Of a stretch of DNA of 64,000 nt, positions 16,401-24,513 are shown piece after piece; position 1 is the first letter of the stretch; each line of letters starts with the position of its first letter. Below the pieces are notes generated by a model. That model ran no database searches and was not told the origin of the DNA. It saw only the letters and a program-made list of their open reading frames with translations. The DNA comes from Apostichopus japonicus (Eukaryota > Echinodermata > Holothuroidea > Aspidochirotida > Stichopodidae), in contig NC_092562.1 of assembly GCF_037975245.1 (NCBI RefSeq), forward strand, positions 30,082,054 through 30,146,053, given 5' to 3'. Both the position numbers and the translations under genes were made by a program.

Positions 16401-19400
16401 TTTGATTTTAACATGCTATCTGCCTCTAAGTTGCAATTTTGTTTTTCATTAATTTTTTGGGGATGAGAGAATGTCTTGCACATGTTGTTTTGCTTCCTGA
16501 GAGTGTACCCTTAGCGATTGGATGATTGTGTGCCTTTCACATGATTTGGTTGTGTGTGTCTTTTCTTCAATTTATGCACTCGCTCTCTTAATCTTGTGCT
16601 ATTTACCTACAGGGATGGTGTTGGTAGGACAGGTGTCTTTTGTGGATTAGTAGCAGCTTTGGATCAGGCACAAGCAGTCAACGAGGTTGACATATTCCAA
16701 CTCATTAGCAACATGCGTTCAGCTCAGCCACTCATGATCCAAAACCTGGTATGTACCCTATGATCTGTTTGCATGAATATTTGTAATCAAATGACCTTAT
16801 GGATGCCACATGTATCCACTGGCTTGACTGTTATTTTTCAAGGAGGGATTGTCTCTTTTTTTATAAGTGACTCTTTGCTTTACAATACAGACACTGACAG
16901 TTATAAAACCTGCAACATACTCATCACAAAGTATCCAAGGCCTGGTGCATTGTACAGTAAACGTAATAATGGTGTAAGAGTTATCAAACAAAACCAACTA
17001 GGAAAAATTGTCAGGTAATTGTGCCATTTGAGACTGTAAATTATACACCTAACCATTCAAAAACAGTGTATATGTGTAAATCAAGTAGGGAATAGAATGC
17101 TCAGGGTAGTAAGTTTATGAATATATTTGTATGCTTAGAGGATACTTTTATCATCATGAATGGTAATAAGAAAACATAAGGACTCAATAGTTTCAATTAA
17201 AAAATAAACAATAATAACTTATTATCTGTTTGATTTATTCTTCATTTCAATAACTTATTACTATCAGTCCCCAGGAATAATTTTAGTGTTAAATTTGGCA
17301 TATCAAATATACAGGTTGGTTTATTATGTTGATCACAATCAATCGAAAATATCTAGTTTGTGTATAAATTGCTATGCATCTTTGCATTGGTTTGTGAATT
17401 TGAGTCCTGGTCACTTAAAAGAGGGCTTTGTTTCGTGCAGAAGAAGTTCATGGTTTTCCTCATCTGAAATAGTCTTCCTATTGGAAAATTTTTTAGTTTT
17501 GTTCTAAACATAATTGATTATCTTCTCGACATGGAGTGTAAGCTACAAGCCATGAACCATAGGTGTATATTTGGTATTTTTGTATACTAAATTAATGTTA
17601 CGTGACTGCTAGCTATCTATAAAAGGGATTTAACCACTCAAGATTAACCAACAGTCACAAACATAAAAGCAGAGATGAGAAAGGAGAATTTGTTCTGTTG
17701 AATTATAATTAAAACATACATTACATTTACACATAGTCGCTGAGAGCAGGTGTGGTTCCTTGTAAGTTGACGAAAGTGGTTCTGTAGAGTTGGCTTGTAA
17801 GGTTGTCGGAAGAGCGTGGTTTTGGATAGTGTTGCGCCGATATCACCAATATCGGTTTTGGCCGATATCCGATATTATCATCCCAATATCGGTCCGATAC
17901 CGATACGATACCGATATTTTTTAGCAGACAAAATAAAGGCAAAATCGTACTTTTAGTCATGCATACATTCACAAATAAATCTTCAAGTAAACAACAAAAT
18001 ATGGTGTTTTGTTTTCCTTTTGTCCTAAGTTGAAAAGAATGACTTTTTTCCTGATTTTGAAAAAGAGAATGGTAATTGAAATCCAGGCGGAATCTTTTTC
18101 ACTGCAGCGCTGCACACGATAATAAAATGGACGCAGTAAATGTGAGCCTTAACATCGTAGACTTACAAGTAGCTACAGTGTTAACGTATGCTTGCAAAAT
18201 TGCACCTTAATTAGGTTACGAACTGTCGATCACAATGTAAAAGTTATAATTTATTGAGTTTATACTCAATGTACAACTTATTCACTTGACCGTATAGAGG
18301 GAAAAAAAACTGAAAATCGGTAGAGAAATGACCAATTGTGTACGGAAAGTAAGGTGGTACACCTTTCAAATATTACGAAAGATCGAGCAAAACACTTTCG
18401 AAAATTCACGCAAAACTGGCATTTCGTACTAAATGCAACTAATGTCATCTAAACAAGGCTCTAGTGCATCCATTTATGAATATACCGTAACACCACATCT
18501 GTTGTTAAGCGGGGGGAAAAGAAAGTACTTTCTAGAATTTTCAAAAATAGGGAAAAAATAATATCCTACCATAGTTAAGTGTATAGCAAATGGCCTAACC
18601 ACCTCGGCGGTTACGGTTCTCACGTAACCAAAAAGTTCCCTGGCAATGTGCCAAAAAATGTTAACAAACAGGTGTTATACAGGGGATGAGCTCACAGTTG
18701 TTTGGGAAGGTACCTGGGAAAATTCGCAGCACATGTACCGTGCGTGGTAGTTGGGTATATGGTTAAACACTGCGGTTGTAAAAATGTACGCATAGTGCAT
18801 GCTATTCATTGTTAGGCAGTCTAGAAACAGGGCTTTGCTGAACGTTGTTTGTTTCATAATATCGGAAGTTTTGTAAGTTGCACTTTTTAAAGATTGAAAG
18901 ACAGATTAAATCTCTTTACATTTTATAACATAATATAGCTACTCTAACTTGTCATTTTAAAATTTTCATCAGTTTCGTGACAATTTAAATAAAAAAAAGT
19001 TGTCAGTATTTTGCATCCTCAACTGTGAATTTTTTCATCGCCAGACACGCAAAAAATGCTAAAATTTTTCGGGGCTTTTGCCCCCAGGATCCCCACGAGG
19101 GGTTCTACCCCATGACCCCACCAAGGCCCTAAGACGGGCCCCTGGACACCACGCCTTTATGCCGCACACTACGCGTGCTCGGCCGCGTTTGCTGGGCGAA
19201 CACCGGCGGGAAATCGGCAGTGTGTTCGCGGGAAATTGAACAAGGTTTCCAACACTGCTCAGTAAACTGTGCAGTTTGCATCATGTTCAAGGTTTTCACG
19301 GAGGCCTTTGAGAAAATGAATGGTTAGTACAGTGTATATATGCTGCACTAATGCTGTGTGTAGGCCAAGGTTCACGAAGGTCATTGGTTATATTCGCGCG

Positions 19401-22400
19401 CCGTAGACGTGTTTTAGTGGTTACAGAGGGTCAGGTTTCCATGGATATTAATCGAAAATGAATCTGAGTTTAACTGACGCTAAAGAAATGGATCATCTCG
19501 GGCAGATTAACAAATCATTGCAAGTATAAAGAAGTAGCTCTGCTGTTAAAAGAAAAGTTCAATATCGGTTTGCTGTTATCGGCAATTAGGCAAAATTTTA
19601 CCGATACCGATATGCTGCCGATATTGCAAATATCGGCCGATACCGATATTGAAAACGATTATCGTAGCAACACTAGTTTTGGAATTGACGAATATACTTT
19701 TTGTAGGAAAGTTCCTTGGAAAGATTTGAAAAAGTAGGTTCAAGATTTTTAAAACATAAGTCCAATTGAGAACATCCAAATGAACTATAATATCCTCCAG
19801 GTAAATGGATGGACGGAAAGTAAGTTCAACAATTGAGAGAGAGATAAATCAGCATAGATTTATTCATTGCGTATCATACAGTAACAACCACATGGAAGCA
19901 GGCGCGGGTAGAACAGAATGGCAATGTAAAATTCGGCAAAGTAGAATTCGGCAAAGAAAAACGGCGTTGACAGATTATGAGAAGATTATAGGCAACATGT
20001 GTAGTGAAGGGAAGTCACCCTTCTTGTTGGCAGGAGTGTATAGAACTAACTCAATGCAATTAAAGCTACTGGGTCATTCCATATCAAATAACCACATTTT
20101 GGGGTATGTTGTAGTTCGACATCTTTGAAAAATTCCCAAATTTATTGTATGATTGGACCACCATGAAAAGCATATTCTGAAAATTGCAGTTGCATTACAA
20201 CTGGTTGAATTAGAAGACTTTACTATAAAATGAATTTCAACCAGTACATACATGTATGTACAGTGTGTACAGTACATACACTGTACTGGGTGTATATGTA
20301 CAGTGTGTATATTAGTGTTAGGTTTAAACATAGTCTTCTGGCACTCATGGCACTCCGTACATATACACCCAGTACAGTGTATGTAGTGCACACACTGTAC
20401 AGACATATGTATGTACTGGTTAAAATTCATTTTATAAGTCTTCTAAGTAAATGAACTCAACCAGGAGCAGACAAGTACATTGCAAATAGTATTTGTTTAT
20501 ATTAAAATAAAAACTGCACAGTATTGAATTGAATGACCTTGAAGTACAATACCCAGACTTAAAACACATGGAACATCAAAACAGGCAAAAACGTTTTTTT
20601 GTAAAAATCCCAAACTTTGAGGATTTTTCATTTCAAAATAAGGTAAAACACCCTCCTGAAATGTTTTGTACAAACAGTGTGGTACTATATCTCTTCCAGA
20701 AAAAATTATCAGATTTTTTCAATGTGACGCGTTTTGAGTTATTGGCCGTCAAAGACGACCTCTTTTGTACATCGGAGCAGCTTAACAACTTCATAAATTA
20801 ATATTAAGAACAGCTAGAACCCTGAAATTTGTCTAGGTGTTAGAACTTTATACTTTTAATTAAAGTAAAAAACCCTGACAGCTCTAACATGGTTACTGTG
20901 GTAAAAAATAGGCATCAAAACCCCTACCTCATGCTGAATCGCAGCATTAAATAGCAACTTTAGAGTTGCACAACTTACAAACAAATTATAGGAAAGCATT
21001 ATAATCATTATTTTGTAATGTTTGTACTACACATAATAACCTCTGAAAAAATCAAGTACCCTGAGGCAACGGTTTAGGAGCAATTCATCACTAAAAATAG
21101 CACATTTTTTTGTGAAAAGTACAAAAATCAAATATTTTGACACTTTTAAGTTGACCTAACTCCACAAGACAATATTTTTGTAGCCTAATTTTGTATTTTC
21201 CTGTTCTATGGGATAGACTCTATAGGCATCTGTTAAAGAAAGGGAGTAGAATGTTTAATTGCTGAGAAATGAGACCTCAAAAGTCAAGAAAATGCCATGG
21301 TGGCGACAAATTTCGGAATTTCAAAGTGTGATAAATCGGCCAATTGTAAAGTAAAGCAACTGAAATTTTCAGCATATACTTATTTCATGGTGGTCAAATC
21401 ATACAAAAAATTTGGGAATTTTTGGAGAGGGTGCAGCAACAGCCATCCGTGATTTGACATGGAATGACCCTACTGCTAAAGAGGAGCTAGCACTGCGTAG
21501 CCATTTGATAACACTTAATTTGTATTAACCCATTCCTTAGAAGGTATATACACAATCAGTTAAACTTAAGTATGTACAACAGACGTACATTCCTTGAATA
21601 AACTGCACAGACCTCATAACAATTAATGATAAAGAGACTTACCCCTTATATGTTCTTTTAGGTAATCTTCTTCTGCTGTGGCAGTAGTTGGTAGTAAATA
21701 ATGTACTGGTTTAAATAAATAAACGTATGACTGGTGGCTGATATTTGAGAATACTAAGATGGCATTGTGGTCCTACATAAGTATGATGGAACCTAGCGCT
21801 AATTAAATGTTCAAGTGCGGTTTCATATATACACACATTGGGTAGTATCAACCTTTATACCGATTCCACTAACCTAGAATAAAAAATACCAGAATATGAA
21901 TATCCTTAAATTTCGATGATATAATTGTGAAGATAAGCTAGCTATAATCCATACAAGACATATGGCTCTGAGGCGACTGATAAAGTGTAGTTTATACAAG
22001 CATGTTCTTGAGATAAAGTAATACTGCAAAATTGATAGGATGATTACGAGGTGAACCTAAGTTAAAGCATAGTAGTAACTGCGATCCTATCTGAAGTAAA
22101 AATAAGCTAAGTCGCAAGGAAAATATAATCGTTCTACACAAAATTTGGCATCACTAGCTTCCTTTATAACATCATGTCCATTAAGGCTAAGGAATATTCC
22201 CAGGCAAAGATAATTATGAATATGAAAAAAAGGTGCATGTGGTATTGATAACATTTTTGTTAATTTTCCCCATGATAATTGTTTTGATTTGCAGCTCCTC
22301 TTACATTTATTTTTAATTTATCGATTTCAACTGGTGTTGTACCACTTCATTCCAAGGAAGCTAAAGTCACTCTGATATTTAAAGGTAGTGAACTAGTGAT

Positions 22401-24513
22401 AGTTTGTGTTTCTACTATAAACTATAAACCCATCGCAGTACTTTCATCAACAATTCTAGAAAGCATTATTTTATTTAAATTCCTTGATAAAAATAAACAC
22501 TTAGCAACGGACAGCTCGGTTTTCGTAAAGGCTGCTCTACTGCCATGGCAACTTTAGATGTCACACAATATATCATAAATGGTTTTAACAATAGGGAGTA
22601 CTCATTAGGCATATTTCTTGACATATCTAAGCCTTCGATACTGTCAATCATCACATTCTTTTTGCTGAATTATATCATCATGGCATAAGAGGAGTTGCTC
22701 ACAATTGGTTTGTTAGTAACTTATCCAACAGACAACAACTTGTGTTCATTGATAATATAGTTATTATTCATCTTATCGTAATATAAATTGTAGTGTGCCC
22801 CAGGGGTCAATCCTCAGGCCTTTGCTATTTTTGCTATATGTAAATGATATTACCCATTGTTCACATCTTTTACACTTTACACTTTTTGCTGATGATACCA
22901 GTGTTTCATATATAAGCACAATAGTATTGATAATGTCATTTCAGTCCTCAACTCCGAATCAAAAAAGGTTGCTAATTGGTTTAAGGTAGATAAGTTTATC
23001 ACTGAATATCAGCAAACTAAATTTCTTGGTTTTTTATCCCAATCATAATAATATGAAAAATATCGATTGATCATACCCAAATCAAACGTGTTGCTACCAT
23101 TAAACTTTTATGTTGATACATTGACCCTTTATTAAAATGGTCTTCTCATATTAATAAAGTTAAGACTTCTATTTCTAAATAATTGGGGTATTCTATCAAA
23201 TTAAGAGAGTTTGTACCTATAAAAGTTATATCCTTAAGAATTTATACAATACTCTCATTGATCCTCATTTAAGCTATTGCAATCTTGTGTGGGGTAATGC
23301 TCACCCTTCTCATCTAAATCAATTATTCAAACTCCAGAAAAAGGCTGTTTGGATTATCACCCAATCAAGTTTTAGAGCACATACATCCCTCTTTTTACCA
23401 GATGAGGTTTTCTTAATATTTTTGACATCCACAGACACCATTGCACTACATTCATTTTAAATTTGTTAAGCAACAGTTACCAGATATTTTCAAAAATGTC
23501 TTTTCTTTCACTCATAATATACATTCCCACACTACCAGGTCCTCCCAACACTTATTTTCTTTTCCCATTAATTCTGGCCTTTTCAAACGCTCAATTGTAT
23601 CTGATGGTACTAAGTTCTGGAATCAAATCAGTGATTCAATAAAAAATGCAAAATCCGTAAAGTTATTTTCTGATAAGTTAAAAAAGACACTTATATCTAC
23701 ATATGAACACTTCTAGTTTAGCCTTATGTATTTTCATCTATATTTTTGCTTTTGTTTCTATTTGACATCTTTCTATTTTATCCCAATTGACTGCTCCATT
23801 TCTTTCCTTCTGGACAAGATACCGAGTGGGTCAATATGATGGGTGGGGTGGGCGCAGATCCTCTTCTTATCCTTCTTGTTTCCCTTTCATTTACATTTAC
23901 CTTGTAATTAATTATGTTACGGTGGGCTTCTTGTAGGAGCTTCGGCTTCAAAGCCCTTCCACTATTTTCTTATCAATTGTTATATGTTTTTTCACTGTAA
24001 ACATTGTAATATATATGCATGAAAATGGAAAATAAATAAAATAAAAATATAATTTTATATATATGTAACTAATCCATTACAATATGGCGTAGCGTTCAAT
24101 TTAGCAGCTGATCAAATTGTCTCTGAGGCATGTGGGCCAATGGACTAAAAACTAAATTAAGGGTGAAATGTGACTAATCCAATAAGAATATGGGGGTTGT
24201 AAAAGATATTGAAAGTTGCAACATATACATATATGTGGATGCATAGCATTGTAAAGTAACTGACTTCCAGATCCATAATTTGGCAATTTTGTGTTTAGCA
24301 TTTTCTACATGATATCATTAAAATGTATTCTATGGGTATTTTAGACTACAGTAGTTCATCAATTTATTTAAGATCTCACCAATGTTTCTTTCAATTGATA
24401 TTTAGGAGCAGTACCAGTGTATCTTTGATGCAGTGCTTATACACTTGGAGACAAGAAGCAGCACCTACACAAATTTGCCATTCAGATCAGAACAATCTAG
24501 GAGGGAATGTTAG
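1340..24513 (+). CDS. Receptor-type protein tyrosine phosphatase, cytoplasmic part (16 exons, 5' end outside window)
   Basis: This gene encodes the intracellular half of a receptor tyrosine phosphatase, which removes phosphate from phosphotyrosine at the inner face of the plasma membrane. Exons: 1340-1497, 4095-4182, 4500-4576, 5803-5839, 7074-7171, 9490-9606, 10476-10630, 11624-11759, 12421-12570, 13027-13126, 14158-14234, 14474-14602, 15061-15186, 15856-16010, 16613-16748, 24406-24513. All have AG/GT borders, and their phases join without a frame break into about 615 residues. Residues 1-53 are juxtamembrane, 54-339 are D1, 340-372 mostly linker, and 373-615 D2. D1 has KNRY (74-77), WSD (209-211), [10 protein letters not shown] (242-251) and the Q-loop glutamines 287 and 291. 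D2 has RNRF (364-367), WPN (498-500) and HCMDGVGRTG (533-542). D1 is probably catalytic, although WPD has become WSD; D2 is probably inactive. The family is certain; the subtype is open because the ectodomain and membrane segment are not in the window. Confidence 0.95.
1560..3110. repeat. Minisatellite, unit about 85 bp, roughly 18 copies
   Basis: Imperfect tandem repeats in the intron after exon 1. Each unit carries AATACTAATGTTTCAGTAAC, then TTATGTGCTACATCAATACTG, then a TTCACAGTAGTGCTACAGTA block ending in AAGCTG. Units differ by point changes and small indels. The same CAGTAATACT-type words recur in a looser form at 3340-3920. Confidence 0.9.
3340..3920. repeat. Degenerate (CAGTAATGCTG)-like short tandem repeat
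   Basis: Loose repeats of a 11-13 bp word (CTGCAGTAATAC, CTACAGTAATGC). It is most regular at about 3800-3910. The word resembles the core of the 85-bp minisatellite just upstream, so the two arrays probably share an origin. The minus-strand open frame over the regular part is a repeat artefact. Confidence 0.75.
4095..4182 (+). CDS. Phosphatase exon 2: start of PTP domain D1 (KNRY loop)
   Basis: Acceptor TTTCACCAG, donor CAT/GTAAGA. It encodes [19 protein letters not shown] followed by [10 protein letters not shown]. ENKxKNRYxNILPYD is the opening signature of PTP domains and holds the phosphotyrosine-recognition loop. It ends one base into the Tyr codon completed by exon 3. Confidence 0.95.
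4500..4576 (+). CDS. Phosphatase exon 3: D1 DYINASYID segment
   Basis: Acceptor TTTTTCCACAG, donor GAT/GTAAGTATT. It completes the Tyr codon and encodes [12 protein letters not shown] then [13 protein letters not shown], the conserved early PTP-domain strand. It is 77 bp long, the same length and phase as exon 11 in D2. Its last ~45 bases and its donor are the apparent source of the tandem array that follows. Confidence 0.96.
4577..5290 (+). repeat. Exon/donor-derived tandem repeat, unit about 53 bp, about 12 copies
   Basis: Each unit resembles the end of exon 3 plus the start of its intron: a GTGATCCATACTCACACTAT block, an AATGTCTCATATATTGATG block, then the donor-like GATGTAAGTATTGAAT. Nearly every unit keeps TGATGTAAGTAT. 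Some units share variants such as TTTATCTATACTCACACTAT or CCTCACACTGTAAATA in a recurring order, which suggests later duplication of blocks of several units. Confidence 0.88.
5291..5802. other. Intron sequence, no feature recognised
   Basis: Non-repetitive AT-rich sequence between the exon-derived array and exon 4. No exon or mobile element end was identified. Confidence 0.55.
5803..5839 (+). CDS. Phosphatase exon 4: D1 [13 protein letters not shown] mini-exon
   Basis: A 37-bp exon with acceptor CTTTCCTCAG and donor CATG/GTATGT. It encodes [12 protein letters not shown] plus one base of Gly. The D2 counterpart (exon 12) carries the equivalent [12 protein letters not shown] without an intron. 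This extra intron is therefore either a gain in D1 or a loss in D2. Confidence 0.93.
5840..7073. other. Intron splitting the D1 GYK...FWR segment
   Basis: A phase-1 intron with no recognisable gene or complete mobile element. It contains short runs of related words (GTTAGTTGATTACAG and AAAAGCAATGTA types at 6560-6800) and a short (TA)n at 6957-6972. Confidence 0.6.
7074..7171 (+). CDS. Phosphatase exon 5: D1 DFWRMVWQE segment
   Basis: Acceptor TATTTTAACAG, donor AAG/GTATCC. It completes Gly and encodes [16 protein letters not shown] then [16 protein letters not shown]. This is the standard DFWRMxWE...IVMLT segment of PTP domains. Confidence 0.96.
7205..8655. repeat. Minisatellite, unit about 47 bp, about 30 copies
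   Basis: Tandem repeats built on ATTCATTTAACCTGCCCTAC followed by AAGTGTCTGGTATGTCATG and TTTGTGT. Larger blocks are also duplicated. A stretch starting near 7749 recurs almost unchanged 278 bp later, and a stretch starting at 7431 recurs 190 bp later, so there is higher-order structure. Open frames across it are repeat artefacts. Confidence 0.95.
8656..9489. other. Intron sequence before exon 6
   Basis: Unique AT-rich sequence with no recognised element. It ends in the pyrimidine tract and AG of exon 6. Confidence 0.55.
9490..9606 (+). CDS. Phosphatase exon 6: D1 KCLKYWP segment
   Basis: Acceptor TTTCTTTCTCAG, donor CTT/GTGAGT, 39 codons. It encodes [17 protein letters not shown] then [19 protein letters not shown]. 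KCxxYWP is a conserved PTP motif, and the following strands lead to the WPD region. It matches exon 13 (DEQYWPE) in D2. Confidence 0.96.
9607..10475. other. Intron sequence, no feature recognised
   Basis: AT-rich unique sequence. I see no exon, RNA gene or repeat with definable ends. Confidence 0.55.
10476..10630 (+). CDS. Phosphatase exon 7: D1 WPD-loop segment and catalytic Cys
   Basis: Acceptor TTCCTGCCTAG, donor TGCAG/GTAAAA, 155 bp. It encodes the beta-strand KHFHFTDW, then [19 protein letters not shown], ending ...TIVHC plus two bases of Ser. The WPD loop reads W-S-D: the general-acid Asp is kept but the Pro is replaced. The terminal Cys is the catalytic nucleophile. Length and phase equal exon 14 of D2. 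Confidence 0.96.
10631..11623. other. Intron between catalytic Cys and the rest of the P-loop
   Basis: The phase-2 intron splits the P-loop Ser codon. A 68-codon open frame at 10769-10975 has no recognisable domain and no matching splice sites in phase, so I do not call it coding. Confidence 0.6.
11624..11759 (+). CDS. Phosphatase exon 8: D1 P-loop AGVGRTG
   Basis: Acceptor CATATTTAG, donor CAG/GTATTG, 136 bp. It completes Ser and encodes [17 protein letters not shown], then a helix ending [16 protein letters not shown]. With exon 7 this makes the intact [10 protein letters not shown] signature, including the phosphate-binding Arg. It matches exon 15 of D2 in length and phase. Confidence 0.97.
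11760..12420. other. Intron sequence, no feature recognised
   Basis: No exon or repeat with clear borders. It ends in CTGTGTCATTGCAG, the acceptor of exon 9. Confidence 0.55.
12421..12570 (+). CDS. Phosphatase exon 9: D1 Q-loop end and C-terminal helix
   Basis: Acceptor GTCATTGCAG, donor AAG/GTATTT, 50 codons. It begins [14 protein letters not shown], the helix that follows the Q-loop and closes a PTP domain. It continues into the D1-D2 connector. Confidence 0.95.
12571..13026. other. Intron sequence, no feature recognised
   Basis: Contains a short imperfect direct repeat (TTCAATGCTTTCATATTCTA and its variant about 65 bp later) just before exon 10. Otherwise unremarkable. Confidence 0.5.
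13027..13126 (+). CDS. Phosphatase exon 10: D1-D2 linker and D2 RNRF loop
   Basis: Acceptor CTATTTGATAG, donor CCAG/GTAAAT, 100 bp. It encodes a Ser/Thr/Glu-rich linker ([19 protein letters not shown]) and then [11 protein letters not shown], the D2 version of the KNRY loop with Phe in place of Tyr. Confidence 0.92.
13127..14157. other. Intron sequence, no feature recognised
   Basis: No gene or mobile-element ends identified. The overlapping open frames on both strands near 13.7-14.06 kb encode nothing recognisable. Confidence 0.55.
14158..14234 (+). CDS. Phosphatase exon 11: D2 [10 protein letters not shown] segment
   Basis: Acceptor TCTCTTGCAAG, donor AAT/GTAAGT, 77 bp, the same size and phase as exon 3. 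It encodes [20 protein letters not shown] then ASFLN. YINAS is conserved, while the LPYD Asp of D1 is Glu here. Confidence 0.95.
14474..14602 (+). CDS. Phosphatase exon 12: D2 DFWRLVWDY segment
   Basis: Acceptor TGATCATTAG, donor AAG/GTTAGA, 43 codons. It encodes [19 protein letters not shown] then [19 protein letters not shown]. It corresponds to D1 exons 4 and 5 fused. Confidence 0.95.
14603..15060. other. Intron with an open frame running into exon 13
   Basis: A 151-codon open frame starts at 14740 and reads through the acceptor into exon 13. Its intronic part has no PTP similarity, and the CTTTCTCTACAG acceptor fits the phase from exon 12, so the frame is taken as chance read-through. 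Confidence 0.65.
15061..15186 (+). CDS. Phosphatase exon 13: D2 EQYWPE segment
   Basis: Acceptor CTTTCTCTACAG, donor CAG/GTTAAT, 42 codons. It encodes [19 protein letters not shown] then [19 protein letters not shown]. It aligns with exon 6 of D1. Confidence 0.95.
15187..15855. other. Intron sequence, no feature recognised
   Basis: No structure with clear ends. It ends before exon 14 with a polypyrimidine-containing tract and GAAATAG. Confidence 0.5.
15856..16010 (+). CDS. Phosphatase exon 14: D2 WPN loop and Cys
   Basis: Acceptor TTTGAAATAG, donor CAT/GTAAGT, 155 bp (equal to exon 7). It encodes [19 protein letters not shown], a helical stretch, and RVLVHC plus two bases. The general-acid Asp of WPD is Asn here, which should abolish normal catalysis even though the Cys is kept. 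Confidence 0.95.
16011..16612. other. Intron sequence, no feature recognised
   Basis: Unique AT-rich sequence ending in a TATTTACCTACAG acceptor. Confidence 0.5.
16613..16748 (+). CDS. Phosphatase exon 15: D2 P-loop (HCMDGVGRTG)
   Basis: Acceptor TTTACCTACAG, donor CTG/GTATGT, 136 bp (equal to exon 8). It completes a Met codon and encodes [19 protein letters not shown], then a helix and [11 protein letters not shown]. The loop has Met-Asp where active domains have Ser-Ala, a kind of change common in non-catalytic D2 domains. Confidence 0.95.
16749..17818. other. Start of the 7.7-kb last intron
   Basis: No gene recognised. The open frame just after the donor (16773-17018) has no PTP similarity. 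Confidence 0.55.
17827..19675. mobile_element. Non-autonomous hAT-like DNA transposon (1849 bp) with 8-bp TSD
   Basis: The ends are inverted: left TAGTGTTGC then CGATAT, right complement TAGTGTTGC then CGATAA. Perfect 8-bp duplications GTTTTGGA sit at 17819-17826 and 19676-19683. Both ends carry many CGATATCGG/ATCGGCCGATA subterminal words, as hAT transposases use. The TIR type and 8-bp TSD fit the hAT superfamily. No transposase frame is visible, so it depended on a helper. A G/C-rich patch near 19060-19240 may be a separate insertion. Confidence 0.88.
20071..21470. mobile_element. Long-TIR DNA element (1400 bp)
   Basis: Left end GGGTCATTCCATATCAAAT, right complement GGGTCATTCCATGTCAAAT. 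Similarity continues inward through AATTCCCAAATTTATTGTATG to about 100 bp per arm. TACT flanks both ends (20067-20070, 21471-21474), so a 4-bp target duplication is likely. The 90-codon open frame at 20529-20801 inside has no recognised domain. Superfamily not assigned. Confidence 0.82.
20197..20465. repeat. Nested foldback repeat inside the 20.07-21.47 kb element
   Basis: Arms of about 110 bp are inverted copies. The left arm runs from CTGGTTGAATTAGAAGAC through ATGAATTTCAACCAGTACAT and CACTGTACTGGGTGTATATG. The right arm carries the complement and ends near AGTCTTCTAAGTAAATGAAC. The transcript would form a long hairpin. Confidence 0.85.
21475..22290. other. Intron sequence between two mobile elements
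   Basis: No recognisable exon or element. It might include 5' parts of the LINE relic too decayed to read. Confidence 0.5.
22291..24055 (+). pseudogene. Decayed, 5'-truncated LINE (reverse transcriptase, jockey/CR1-like)
   Basis: Broken frames give successive RT motifs: [92 protein letters not shown], and a C-terminal [18 protein letters not shown] region with a stop at 23714-23716. The 3' end is an A-rich AAATAAATAAAATAAAAAT tail. Many stops and frameshifts make it non-functional. The motif order resembles the minus-strand LINE at 54-56 kb. It sits inside the last intron, in the host gene's orientation. Confidence 0.88.
24406..24513 (+). CDS. Phosphatase exon 16: D2 C-terminal helix and stop
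   Basis: Acceptor TTGATATTTAG. It encodes [19 protein letters not shown] then [16 protein letters not shown] and TAG at 24511-24513. EQYxxxFDA continues the Q-loop from exon 15 exactly as exon 9 does in D1. The short hydrophilic tail after the helix is normal for the end of a receptor phosphatase. Confidence 0.93.
   Translation, partial: EQYQCIFDAVLIHLETRSSTYTNLPFRSEQSRREC

Noticed and set aside
20529-20801. 90-codon frame inside the long-TIR element
   Set aside because: Too short for a transposase and no catalytic motif visible; kept as part of the element only.
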